Below are positions 19,809 through 28,421 of a stretch of DNA of 64,000 nt, one piece after another. The DNA is from Chitinophaga sp. CF418 (GTDB lineage Bacteria > Bacteroidota > Bacteroidia > Chitinophagales > Chitinophagaceae): positions 1 through 64,000 of the forward strand of contig NZ_FRCN01000017.1 of assembly GCF_900142925.1 (NCBI RefSeq). Reading direction: 5' to 3'. The position numbers and the translations under genes were made by a program. Positions within the stretch are counted from its first letter, which is position 1; every line of letters begins with the position of its first letter. Below the pieces are notes generated by a model. That model did no database searches and was not told the DNA's origin. It saw only the letters and a list, made by a program, of their open reading frames with translations.

Positions 19809-21125
19809 ATGCTTTATAACAGACTATATATCATCCTGCTGGCTATCCTTTTTGCAGGGTGTACAAAAGATAAAACCACCTCGCTTTTTGGAGAGAAACC
19901 GGAAGAGCGTATGGAGAAAGCCCTGGCAGCGTACAAAGCCACGCTTACCGGTAGTACCTATGGATGGAAAACTGTGGTTTATCCTTCCGCAGGCGGAGGC
20001 TACAGCTTCTTTTTCAGGTTTGGCACCAACGACCGCGTGACTATGTATAGTGATGTTACACTGGAAGCTGCCGGTACCGGGAAAGAAAGCACCTATCGCC
20101 TGAAAGCTGTACAAAGGCCGTCCCTGTTATTCGACACTTATTCCTACCTCCACCTCCTGTCAGACCCGGATCCAAATGTTTATGGCGGAGAAACCGGATC
20201 CGGTTATTCTATTGATTTTGAATATGCTATAGACAGTGTTTCTGCTGATACTATCAAGCTGACAGGCATCTCTTTCAATACAAAGATGATCCTTGTAAAA
20301 GCCACACAGGCAGAAGCGGAAGCATATGCGGCCGGTAGTTATGCGAATATAATCGGCAGTATGGAAGATTACATGCTGCAGAACCCCTGGCTGTACCTGC
20401 AGTTTAGTGACGGGAAGAAGCTACAGGTGAGTGTTAACACCTTCACCAAAACCTTTACCCTGATCTATATCGACGATGCCAACCAGGTACAGTTATTGTC
20501 CAGTCCCTACTACTACACGCTGAATGGCATCTACCTGAAAACGCCAATCACCTATGGAGGCAATACCTTCCATGAAGTACTGTGGGACAGCGTGCGGGAG
20601 GTCTTTTATGTTACTATTGATGGTCAACGGATAGAAGTAAAAGTCGCTCCCACATCGGTAGTGCCTATGCACAGGCTGTTGGGAGTGGACTTTTCTTCTC
20701 TGATCGTTCCTCCACAGCAGCTGCCGGGATGGTCTGCCAGTTTCACCACCATCTATGCAGGTATCGCTAGTTCATTGGTGAATGGTCCTTACGGTTTAAC
20801 CCTGTATTATACCGAGTTTGCGTTCGATGTTAGTCAGCAGACTATGAATGTGGATGTATATATCATCCAGAATAATTCACTTTACCTGGCCCGGTATCCA
20901 TTCACTTACACCAAGACCACTGATGGGGTATTTAACTTTACGGGGCAGACATTCGGGGGCAATGCCACCCTTATTGCCACTGATATGCAACCACTGCTGG
21001 ATTATATCCGCAATGACCGTTTCACGATGGATTTCATTGTAGATACGCAGGGAGGAAACGGAAGGCTGGGTCAACTGAAAAGTGTGGAACACCCGGATTT
21101 CTTCTTTACAGGATTCCCCCAATAA
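19809..21125 (+). CDS. DUF4302-family lipoprotein
   Basis: The 438-residue protein begins with a lipoprotein signal ending A-G-C (Cys18). The start of the mature part, with E-E-R-M-E-K-A-L-A-A-Y-K and G-W-K-T-V-V-Y-P, is the hallmark of the DUF4302 family, found beside SusC/SusD/HExxH lipoprotein sets in Bacteroidota. The rest is beta-rich with no recognised catalytic motif. It may be an accessory surface-binding subunit of the importer. The ATG at 19809 is chosen because it gives the lipoprotein signal; a longer in-frame start would overlap the preceding gene. A bidirectional terminator follows. Confidence 0.82.
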   Translation: MLYNRLYIILLAILFAGCTKDKTTSLFGEKPEERMEKALAAYKATLTGSTYGWKTVVYPSAGGGYSFFFRFGTNDRVTMYSDVTLEAAGTGKESTYRLKAVQRPSLLFDTYSYLHLLSDPDPNVYGGETGSGYSIDFEYAIDSVSADTIKLTGISFNTKMILVKATQAEAEAYAAGSYANIIGSMEDYMLQNPWLYLQFSDGKKLQVSVNTFTKTFTLIYIDDANQVQLLSSPYYYTLNGIYLKTPITYGGNTFHEVLWDSVREVFYVTIDGQRIEVKVAPTSVVPMHRLLGVDFSSLIVPPQQLPGWSASFTTIYAGIASSLVNGPYGLTLYYTEFAFDVSQQTMNVDVYIIQNNSLYLARYPFTYTKTTDGVFNFTGQTFGGNATLIATDMQPLLDYIRNDRFTMDFIVDTQGGNGRLGQLKSVEHPDFFFTGFPQ

Positions 21126-21139
21126 AATGAATCAGATAT

Positions 21140-21174
21140 AAAAAATGCCGCGATGATCGTCGCGGCTTTTTTTA
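21140..21174. terminator. Bidirectional terminator
   Basis: GCCGCGA (21147-21153) pairs with TCGCGGC (21160-21166). Six A bases precede and eight T bases follow, so it serves both the DUF4302 gene and the converging kinase gene. Confidence 0.88.
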
Positions 21175-21190
21175 TTGTTATACGATACCT

Positions 21191-24100
21191 TTACTGGTCT
21201 GCCCGCAATATGACCGTGAATGTTGCACCCTCGTTTAACCGACCTTCCGCTTTGATCACGCCATGGTGATTTTCCACGATCTTCTTGCAAAGGGCCAGCC
21301 CAATACCTGTACCGGTATATAATCTTCCGTCATTCAGGCGCTGGAAGATGGTAAAGATCTTTTCTGCGAATTCCTGTTCGAAGCCTATACCCTTATCGGT
21401 GAATTCCAGCTTGACATAGGCCATATTGTCCTCCAATCCTGGATAACGAGACCGTTCAGCTGCAGGCAATGCAGCCGCTGTAATTGTGATAAGGGGCTGT
21501 TTTTCAGAGAACTTCAGCGAGTTGCCTATCAGGTTGGTAAACAGTTGCAATAATTGTAAGGGAATGCCTTTTACTGTCGGGAGCCTGTTGCTTTCGATGC
21601 GGGCTTGCTTCTGTTCAATGAGCAGATCAAAATCCACTTTTACCTGCTGAAGGACGGCATTAAGATCTGTGGAGACGAACTGTACATCCCTATTGGACAA
21701 ACGGGAGTAATCCAGCACGTCATTGATCAGTTGCGTCATACGTTTTGCGGAAGACTGTATCTTTTCAAAATAATTGTCTACAGGTGTTCCTTTCTGCAGG
21801 CCTTTCTGTAACAGTTCAGAGAATGTCCTGATCTTACGCAACGGTTCCTGCAGATCGTGGCTGGCAATGTAGGCAAACTGCTCCAGCTCTGAATTCTTAC
21901 GAAGCAATTCAGCGGTGCGCTCTTCCACTTTCTTTTCCAGCTCGTCTGCACTATGCTGCAGGATATCTTTAGCTTGCTGATGTAAACGGGAAATCCTGAT
22001 CTGCGCACGCACCCTTGCCAACAGCTCTTTTGCAGAAAACGGTTTGGTCAGATAGTCGTCCGCACCAATATCATACCCTTCTATTTTGGCCTCCTCACCT
22101 GCCCTTGCAGATACCAATATGACTGGTAATGAAGTGGTTGCCGGGTCATATTTTATATGATGTAAGAGCTGGATACCATCCATTTCCGGCATCATAATAT
22201 CGCTGATCACAAGCTCCGGCAGAAAAGCTGTGATCTTCTCCAATGCCTCTCTGCCATTAGCTGCTGTATCAACCGAATAATATTTTTCGAGCAGGCGTTG
22301 CAGATAATCCCGCATATCAGCATTATCGTCGACAACGAGAATACGGGCTTTTTCTTCCCCATCAGGTGTGTTACTATTAACACCGGTTTCATTCTCACGC
22401 CCCAGGTGAAATGCTTCATTGACATATACCTCACTCAGGTCCGAGATATACGCTTCGTAATCATTTTCCATTATCCGGTCTTCGGGCAGATGGGCATTGC
22501 CCAGCGGAATGCTGACTGTAAAGGTGGTGCCGGAACCGTCTTCGCTTGCTACGTGGATATCGCCGCCATGCAGCAGTACCAGTTCTTTTACCAGCGAGAG
22601 ACCAATGCCTGTTCCTTCGTACGTACGTCCTTTGGTATATCTAACACGATGAAAGCGTTCAAACATATGGGGAATTTCTTCTGCCGGAATACCAACACCT
22701 GTATCCTGGACACGCAGTACCGCATCATCGCCTACCTGATCCAGGGAAACAGTAATGCTGCCCCCCAGTGTATATTTAAATGCATTGGACAAGAGGTTGA
22801 GAATGATCTTCTCCCACATGTCCCTATCTACGTAAGCACCTGTTGTCAGGGTCTTGCAGATCACATCAAATTGTAGTCCTGCCTGCTCTATTGCCGCTCT
22901 GAAAGTGCTTGCTATATCTTCTGTGAGTATTGAGAGGTTGACCGGAAAATAGCGTGCCTGTACCCTGTCTGCTTCTATACGACTGAAGTCGAGCAATGTA
23001 TTCACGAGGCGTAAAAGACGTAAAGCATTACGGTGTGTGGCCGTAACATTTGCTTCCTGCGCCAGGGTAAGGGTGCCTTCCCGCTGAACCATTAATTCTT
23101 CCAGTGGGCCCAGCATAAGCGTGAGCGGTGTTCTGAATTCATGGCTGATATTACTGAAAAAGGCAGTTTTAGCCCGGTCTATTTCCATGAGTGCTTCCGC
23201 CTTTTTACGGGCTTCTTCAACGGTATGTACGTTTACAATACCGCCTGCTACCTGGTCGGCCACCAGCTGGAAGAAACTACGGTACTTTTCATCCAATTGG
23301 CGGTAAGGACTTAATCCTACGATCAACAGCGCAAAAGGACACACCTGCCCGCTTTGTACAATAGGTATCACCAATGCCTGATCCGGACTAATTGTCCAGT
23401 TACCTGAAGGCAATTGGCCATATCTATCCTTCAATCCGGTGACAATCACAGATTTATTACTATAAATAGCCTGTTTGAATTGCCAGTCGGCAGCCAGGGA
23501 AGATTCAATCTCCAGGGAGGCCGGCAGGATGCTATTGGCAATGGAAGTATCTGTTTTTCCTGCTATTTCAAGGGTACCGTGCTTCAGGTCCGCCTGGTAA
23601 ATGCAGGCAAACGGGAAGTCGGCCGGATTTTCTTTCAGGATCGTAATAGTCCTGTTGTATACATCTTCATCGCTGATACTGTCCGGAAGATATTTACCCA
23701 GGTCTTTCAGGGTCATTAGTTGTCTCTCACCGACAATGCGCTGGGTGTCGTCTGTATTGGCGCAAATGATGCCGCCGGTGCCTCCCGCATCACCTGGTAC
23801 GGGACTATAGGAAAAGGTATAATAGGTTTCCTCAGGGTATCCATTACGCTCCATGATCAGTTGCAGGGACTCGTCGTAAGTGCCTTCGTTTTCCTGCATA
23901 GCGGTTGCCGCGCGGGGTCCAGCCTGGTCCCATATTTCTTTCCATACTTCGCTGGCCCGCATACCCAGCACTTCGGGGTGTTTTCCTCCCAGAATACTTC
24001 TGTAAGCGTCGTTGTAAAGATTGATCAGATCAGGTCCCCACCAGACAAACATGGGTTGCCGGGAAGTCAGAATAATGCGCATACAAGTTTTCAGACTTTG

Positions 24101-24217
24101 AGGCCAGGCTTCTGCGGGGCCTAACGGCGTATCAGACCAGTCCCTGGAGCGTATCAATTCCCCCATTTCACCACCGCCGGTGAGGAATTCAGGGCTTGCC
24201 GTCTTCGTTAGTTCCAT
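21191..24217 (-). CDS. Hybrid histidine kinase with two kinase cores and one receiver
   Basis: The 1008-residue protein has no membrane segment and is probably cytosolic. In order: a PAS-like N-terminal sensor (about 20-165), a GAF-like region (about 170-330), a first HisKA (H359 in S-N-I-S-H-E-F-R-T-P) and HATPase (about 465-575, D-T-G-V-G-I and G-T-G-I-G-L), a receiver (about 625-740, D673 as phosphorylation site), a coiled-coil linker (about 745-775), a second HisKA of phytochrome type (H787 in A-S-H-D-L-Q-E-P-L) and a second HATPase (about 890-1005). Two complete kinase modules in one chain are unusual. The partner response regulator is encoded 17 bases upstream on the same strand. The signal is unknown. 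Confidence 0.92.
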   Translation of the reverse strand: MELTKTASPEFLTGGGEMGELIRSRDWSDTPLGPAEAWPQSLKTCMRIILTSRQPMFVWWGPDLINLYNDAYRSILGGKHPEVLGMRASEVWKEIWDQAGPRAATAMQENEGTYDESLQLIMERNGYPEETYYTFSYSPVPGDAGGTGGIICANTDDTQRIVGERQLMTLKDLGKYLPDSISDEDVYNRTITILKENPADFPFACIYQADLKHGTLEIAGKTDTSIANSILPASLEIESSLAADWQFKQAIYSNKSVIVTGLKDRYGQLPSGNWTISPDQALVIPIVQSGQVCPFALLIVGLSPYRQLDEKYRSFFQLVADQVAGGIVNVHTVEEARKKAEALMEIDRAKTAFFSNISHEFRTPLTLMLGPLEELMVQREGTLTLAQEANVTATHRNALRLLRLVNTLLDFSRIEADRVQARYFPVNLSILTEDIASTFRAAIEQAGLQFDVICKTLTTGAYVDRDMWEKIILNLLSNAFKYTLGGSITVSLDQVGDDAVLRVQDTGVGIPAEEIPHMFERFHRVRYTKGRTYEGTGIGLSLVKELVLLHGGDIHVASEDGSGTTFTVSIPLGNAHLPEDRIMENDYEAYISDLSEVYVNEAFHLGRENETGVNSNTPDGEEKARILVVDDNADMRDYLQRLLEKYYSVDTAANGREALEKITAFLPELVISDIMMPEMDGIQLLHHIKYDPATTSLPVILVSARAGEEAKIEGYDIGADDYLTKPFSAKELLARVRAQIRISRLHQQAKDILQHSADELEKKVEERTAELLRKNSELEQFAYIASHDLQEPLRKIRTFSELLQKGLQKGTPVDNYFEKIQSSAKRMTQLINDVLDYSRLSNRDVQFVSTDLNAVLQQVKVDFDLLIEQKQARIESNRLPTVKGIPLQLLQLFTNLIGNSLKFSEKQPLITITAAALPAAERSRYPGLEDNMAYVKLEFTDKGIGFEQEFAEKIFTIFQRLNDGRLYTGTGIGLALCKKIVENHHGVIKAEGRLNEGATFTVILRADQ

Positions 24218-24234
24218 AATATAGCTGAATCACA

Positions 24235-24627
24235 CTATTCTTTTCTCAAAACTTGCTCCAATCTTTCTGTGAGTATAGATATGCTGGGCGGCTTCACGAT
24301 ATAATCTGCTGCCCCCAGGAGCATCGTTTCAGTAATGTCTTTCTGCTCTGAGGAAGTGGAGTATATAATAACAGGGATATTATTCAGATGTGGAATTTTT
24401 TTTATCTCTTTAAGGCATTCCCTGCCATTCATGCGTACCATATTGAGATCGAGGAAAATAAAATGGGGAGTAAATCCGCGATCCTTACGCAGTTTATTAA
24501 GGGCATCTACACCATCATTGGCGGTAATACAGTCTATATCTTCATCTATTGCATTCAACGCCAGAGAAAAAATTTCCTGGTCGTCATGATCATCATCAAT
24601 CAGAAAGCAAATAATCTTCTCCTGCAT
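24235..24627 (-). CDS. Single-domain response regulator (Rcp1-like)
   Basis: The 130-residue protein is a stand-alone receiver. The acidic pocket is D-D-D near residue 10, the phosphorylation site is the Asp in F-L-D-L-N, followed by the long beta4 region Y-S-T-S-S, and the conserved Lys is in V-K-P-P. Members of the Rcp1 group typically act with kinases carrying phytochrome-like HisKA domains with S-H-D-L-Q-E-P, which is what the next gene contains. It is the first gene of a two-gene operon with the hybrid kinase and has no DNA-binding domain. Confidence 0.92.
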   Translation of the reverse strand: MQEKIICFLIDDDHDDQEIFSLALNAIDEDIDCITANDGVDALNKLRKDRGFTPHFIFLDLNMVRMNGRECLKEIKKIPHLNNIPVIIYSTSSEQKDITETMLLGAADYIVKPPSISILTERLEQVLRKE

Positions 24628-24687
24628 ATTGTGTCAAAACTTACCCAATATACACATTATCGGCCACCGATTTGTTTATAGATCAAT

Positions 24688-24720
24688 AAAAAAACCCGGA
24701 ACGCAAGGCTCCGGGTTCAT
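24688..24720 (-). terminator. Terminator downstream of infC
   Basis: Arms AACCCGGA (24693-24700) and TCCGGGTT (24710-24717) form a stem; on the minus strand a run of T bases follows (A-run 24688-24694). It lies about 40 bases after the infC stop codon and ends that transcription unit. Confidence 0.87.
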
Positions 24721-24757
24721 TTGATATAATTGCACCAAGTAAATAAAGTGTATCGGA

Positions 24758-25441
24758 CTATGCCTCCTGATCAGGCTTAGCTTCGGAAGACGCCGCCGCA
24801 GGACGAGGTTCCCTCGGCTGCTGTATGCGCTCTTCTCTGGCTTCTTTGGTTTCCATTTTCTTTTTCGCACTCTTTGGAGCGAAAATGGCGATCATACGTT
24901 TACCTTCCATGGTTGGCATTCCTTCCAGGGCGCCTACCTCTGCCAGTCTTTCAGCAAACTTCAGCAGGATCAGCTCACCACGCTCTTTAAACATGATAGC
25001 ACGGCCCTTGAACTGTACATATGTTTTTACTTTATTACCGTCTTTGAGGAATTTCTCGGCGTGTTTCGCCTTGAAGTCAAAGTCGTGATCGTCTGTATTT
25101 GGCGTAAACCGAATTTCCTTTACCTCGCTCTTATGAGCTTTGGCCTTCATCTCCTTTTCCTTCTTCTTCTTTTCGTAAAGGAATTTATTATAATCGATGA
25201 TTCGGCATACCGGTGGTACAGCATTTGGGGAAATCTCCACGAGATCCAGTCCCTGTTCTTCTGCCATACGCAGGGCCTCCTCCGTTCGGTATACCCCGAC
25301 TTCTATATTTTCACCTACCAATCGTACTTCAGGTACACGTATCATTCTGTTCGTGCGGTGTTCCTGTTGTTGTTCTCTTCTAAAATTTGGGTTTCTACCC
25401 CTGTTGTTGTTGTTAAAACTTGGTCTGGGTCCTTGTGGCAT
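24758..25441 (-). CDS. infC: Translation initiation factor IF-3
   Basis: The 227-residue protein binds the 30S subunit and controls start-codon selection. The N-domain has V-R-L-V-G-E-N and I-D-Y-N-K-F-L-Y-E, the linker is Lys-rich, and the C-domain contains R-F-T-P-N-T-D-D-H-D and F-K-G-R-A-I-M-F. It is longer than the E. coli factor (180): it has a basic, Asn-rich N-terminal extension of about 35 residues and an acidic/proline-rich tail of about 35. The start is a plain ATG rather than the rare codon used in enterobacteria. thrS lies 207 bases upstream on the same strand. The genes for L35 and L20, which normally follow infC, are not here; a terminator follows instead. Confidence 0.96.
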   Translation of the reverse strand: MPQGPRPSFNNNNRGRNPNFRREQQQEHRTNRMIRVPEVRLVGENIEVGVYRTEEALRMAEEQGLDLVEISPNAVPPVCRIIDYNKFLYEKKKKEKEMKAKAHKSEVKEIRFTPNTDDHDFDFKAKHAEKFLKDGNKVKTYVQFKGRAIMFKERGELILLKFAERLAEVGALEGMPTMEGKRMIAIFAPKSAKKKMETKEAREERIQQPREPRPAAASSEAKPDQEA

Positions 25442-25469
25442 TAAAAAAAATAAAGTTACAAATTAATAA

Positions 25470-25575
25470 TTGTCAGTAGTCGTCCATAGTCCATGAACAA
25501 AGTCTTAATGATTTATCTTCCGTCGGGAGGATTGCATCTGCAGACGTGCATCTGTCGTCTATGGACTATAAAAGC
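25470..25575. repeat. Small inverted repeat in the thrS-infC gap
   Basis: ATAGTCCAT (25486-25494) and its complement ATGGACTAT (25561-25569) are 66 bases apart, each preceded by GTCGTC. The 207-base gap otherwise holds no gene. It could fold the thrS-infC intergenic transcript; function unknown. Confidence 0.4.
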
Positions 25576-25648
25576 AATTAACGTACCCGAAAATACAAAA
25601 GTTCAATTAGTTAAAAATATATTTTATGATCTTTTGTAGAGAAATGAC

Positions 25649-27589
25649 TTATTCGAATGGCCTCCTGCTGACTACTTCTTCTTTTACCAGCGCCATGAAC
25701 TGTTCCAGGTCCATTGCACCGAGGTCGCCTTTAGCTTGTCTGCGTACCGCAACTTTGCCTTCAGCAGTCTCCTTCTCACCTAATACGAGCATATAAGGAA
25801 TTTTTGCAAGTTCAGTTTCCCTGATCTTTTTCCCTATCTTCTCGTTGCGGTCATCTATTTCTGCGCGAATTTCCGCATTTTTTAGCAATTCTGCTACTTT
25901 TTCTGCATAAGCCTGATTCTTGTCACTGATAGGCAGGATCTTCACCTGGGTAGGTGTGAGCCACAGCGGGAATTTACCGGCGCAATGTTCTATCAGTACC
26001 GCTATGAAACGCTCCAGCGAGCCGAATGGCGCACGGTGGATCATTACCGGGCGGTGCTTCTGATTATCTGCACCTACATACTCCAGCTCAAAACGTTCAG
26101 GCAGATTGTAATCTACCTGGATGGTACCCAATTGCCATTTACGGCCCAGGGCGTCTTTTACCATGAAGTCCAGTTTCGGGCCATAGAACGCGGCTTCACC
26201 GTATTCTACTACCGTATTCAGGCCTTTTTCAGCAGCTGACTCGATAATAGCCTGTTCCGCCAGGTTCCAGTTTTCCTCTGATCCGATATATTTTGACCTG
26301 TCTTCCTGGTCGCGCAGGGAGATCTGGGCGGTATAATCAGTAAAATTCAGGCTGGCGAATACGTACAGTACCAGGTCGATCACCTTGATGAATTCTGCCT
26401 TCACCTGGTCGGGACGGCAGAAAAGGTGCGCGTCATCCTGCGTAAAGCCACGTACACGGGTCAGACCATGCAGTTCACCATGCTGTTCGTAACGGTATAC
26501 AGTACCGAACTCCGCAAAGCGTACCGGCAGGTCTTTATAGCTCTTCGGGCTGGCTTTATAGATCTCACAGTGGTGAGGGCAGTTCATAGGTTTCAGCATG
26601 AACTCCTCGCCTTCTTCCGGCGTATGGATAGCCTGGAAGCTGTCTTTACCATATTTCTCGTAGTGACCGGAAGTAACATACAGTTGCTTGTTACCGATAT
26701 GCGGTGTTACTACCGGCATATAACCGGCTTCGATCTGTGCTTTCTGCAGGAAACTCTGCAGGCGTTCACGCAGCATGGCGCCTTTTGGCAGCCACAGAGG
26801 CAGTCCCAGGCCCACCTTTTCTGAGAAGGTGAACAGCTCCAGCTCTTTACCCAGCTTACGGTGGTCACGTTTTTTTGCCTCCTCTATCAGGTGCAGGTAA
26901 TCGTCCAGCTCTTTCTGCGTAGGGAAAGTGATACCGTAAATGCGGGTCAGCATCTTGTTCTTCTCATTACCACGCCAGTAGGCGCCGGCAATGTTGGTCA
27001 GCTTGATAGCCTTGATAAACCCTGTGCTTGGGATGTGAGGCCCACGGCAAAGGTCTGTAAAATTACCCTGTGTATAGAAAGAGATGGTACCGTCCTGCAG
27101 GTCTCTGATCAGTTCCAGCTTGTACTCATCGTTCTTTTCGGTGAAATATTTCTCGGCATCTGCTTTGCTTACTTCACGGCGTTCGTAAGTGCTGTTCTTT
27201 TTAGCCAGTTCAGCCATCTTATCGCCGATCTTCTGCAGATCCTCATCGGAAATGCTGCGGCCTCCCAGGTCAATATCGTAGTAGAACCCGTTCTCGATAG
27301 CGGGCCCGATACCAAATTTCACCCCGGGATACAGTGCTTCCAGCGCTTCTGCCATGAGGTGGGCAGAAGAGTGCCACATGGTAGCCTTACCATCCGTATC
27401 TGTCCATGTCAGTAACTGCAGCGTGCCATCCGTTGTAATTGGCCGGGACGCATCCGTCACCTGACCATTAAATTTTGCGGCCAAAACTTTACGTGCCAAT
27501 CCCTCGCTGATGGATTTGGCAACATCCATTGCAGTTACTCCTGCTTCATACTGACGAACTGCGCCATCCGGTAATGTAATGTTGATCAT
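25649..27589 (-). CDS. thrS: Threonine--tRNA ligase
   Basis: The 646-residue class II synthetase charges tRNA-Thr with threonine in the cytosol. It has an N-terminal TGS domain (residues 1-61), an editing domain with H-S-S-A-H near residue 73, and the catalytic core with M-N-C-P-H-H, the motif-2 loop with R-Y-E-Q-H-G-E-L-H-G-L and motif 3 with H-R-A-P-F-G-S-L-E-R. The anticodon-binding domain (about 540-640) ends the protein. Length and domain set are those of typical bacterial ThrRS. The leader (27590-27665) contains overlapping small inverted repeats that may be regulatory. Confidence 0.97.
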   Translation of the reverse strand: MINITLPDGAVRQYEAGVTAMDVAKSISEGLARKVLAAKFNGQVTDASRPITTDGTLQLLTWTDTDGKATMWHSSAHLMAEALEALYPGVKFGIGPAIENGFYYDIDLGGRSISDEDLQKIGDKMAELAKKNSTYERREVSKADAEKYFTEKNDEYKLELIRDLQDGTISFYTQGNFTDLCRGPHIPSTGFIKAIKLTNIAGAYWRGNEKNKMLTRIYGITFPTQKELDDYLHLIEEAKKRDHRKLGKELELFTFSEKVGLGLPLWLPKGAMLRERLQSFLQKAQIEAGYMPVVTPHIGNKQLYVTSGHYEKYGKDSFQAIHTPEEGEEFMLKPMNCPHHCEIYKASPKSYKDLPVRFAEFGTVYRYEQHGELHGLTRVRGFTQDDAHLFCRPDQVKAEFIKVIDLVLYVFASLNFTDYTAQISLRDQEDRSKYIGSEENWNLAEQAIIESAAEKGLNTVVEYGEAAFYGPKLDFMVKDALGRKWQLGTIQVDYNLPERFELEYVGADNQKHRPVMIHRAPFGSLERFIAVLIEHCAGKFPLWLTPTQVKILPISDKNQAYAEKVAELLKNAEIRAEIDDRNEKIGKKIRETELAKIPYMLVLGEKETAEGKVAVRRQAKGDLGAMDLEQFMALVKEEVVSRRPFE

Positions 27590-27597
27590 ACGATTTG

Positions 27598-27623
27598 AGC
27601 TGTTAACCTACAGCTATTGCTGT
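27598..27623 (-). promoter_or_regulatory. Overlapping inverted repeats in the thrS leader
   Basis: AGCTGT (27598-27603) pairs with ACAGCT (27610-27615), and ACAGC (27610-27614) can instead pair with GCTGT (27619-27623). The two small hairpins share an arm and exclude each other. They lie within 35 bases of the thrS start codon. Confidence 0.35.
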
Positions 27624-27744
27624 GTTGCTTTTATATTGATTTTAAATAGCCGATAAAATTGGCTTGCGAAGTTAAGAAAAATGACGGCATTTTTGTATAT
27701 CAAATGTAATGGCCCTCACTGCATTCTTACCTCAGGTGGCATTC

Positions 27745-28308
27745 TTAATAGCGTAAACTGTCTGTAACCTCCACACAGCCCAGCATTCCGTTGCCAAAGT
27801 AGGGATTCTGGCGCTTGCTGCTCCTGCTCAGCCAGTACGCTCCCCGGTCATTGAATGCCATAGGGCAGTATTGCCGGTAGATGGTCTTTCCCTTTAGTCC
27901 TGTGGTCTGGACGATATCATACAACATATCGGACACCGCCTCAAAACCAGCTCTTTTTGCTTCCAGGTCCTTTTCTCCCAGCAATCCAGCCAGTTCCGCA
28001 CTGATACTCCCGGTAGCCGTGCGGATAGCCCCCAGTTTTGCAGAATCCATCTGGAGCATGCCCAGTGGAAGACTGTCTATATGCTGCTTCAGGATAGTGG
28101 CCCATTTGTCAGTATAGGTAGTATTCTCCTGCGACAGCCCATCGGTGAGGTCATAATAGGCATCCATGGTTATTTGCAGGGAATCATAGAATTCGGTGGC
28201 ATAGGGTGCTTTCAGCGGACCACTGTCCGCCTGGGTGGCCGCGGGTTGTTTGGCGGCTTCATTACAGGCAAAGAATGCGGTGATAACCAGAATTATAGCT
28301 GACCTCAT
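27745..28308 (-). CDS. DUF3347 lipoprotein
   Basis: The 187-residue protein begins with a short signal and a probable lipid-bearing Cys (F-F-A-C-N, Cys15). The C-terminal half carries the DUF3347 hallmark: Y-R-Q-Y-C-P-M-A-F-N-D-R-G-A-Y-W-L-S followed by N-P-Y-F-G-N-G-M-L-G-C. DUF3347 domains in Bacteroidota often occur in, or next to, heavy-metal efflux adaptors, and the Cys/Met residues could bind Cu or another soft metal; that is inference. Here it is a separate gene, divergent from the ABC-F gene. A -7 box TATCTTTG lies on the minus strand at 28337-28330. Confidence 0.85.
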   Translation of the reverse strand: MRSAIILVITAFFACNEAAKQPAATQADSGPLKAPYATEFYDSLQITMDAYYDLTDGLSQENTTYTDKWATILKQHIDSLPLGMLQMDSAKLGAIRTATGSISAELAGLLGEKDLEAKRAGFEAVSDMLYDIVQTTGLKGKTIYRQYCPMAFNDRGAYWLSRSSKRQNPYFGNGMLGCVEVTDSLRY

Positions 28309-28329
28309 GTTTTATTTTGCTTTTGCGTC

Positions 28330-28337
28330 CAAAGATA
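28330..28337 (-). promoter_or_regulatory. -7 box of the DUF3347 gene
   Basis: The minus strand reads TATCTTTG, an exact TAnnTTTG match, 22 bases before the start codon. No clear -33 element is visible. Confidence 0.55.
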
Positions 28338-28392
28338 ATCGAAACAGTCGATAGAACTGCTCACCGGGCTATGGACTCTCCCCGAAAAGCAC

Positions 28393-28400
28393 TACCTTTG
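28393..28400 (+). promoter_or_regulatory. -7 box of the ABC-F gene
   Basis: TACCTTTG matches TAnnTTTG exactly, 22 bases before the ATG at 28422. It supports that start over upstream in-frame codons, which would lie outside the transcript. Confidence 0.6.
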
Positions 28401-28421
28401 CACCTTCAATTTTATTTAGCA

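Noticed and set aside
24628..24757. rpmI or rplT after infC
   Set aside because: No reading frame of the right size or with Lys/Arg-rich L35/L20 motifs is present; a terminator occupies the gap.
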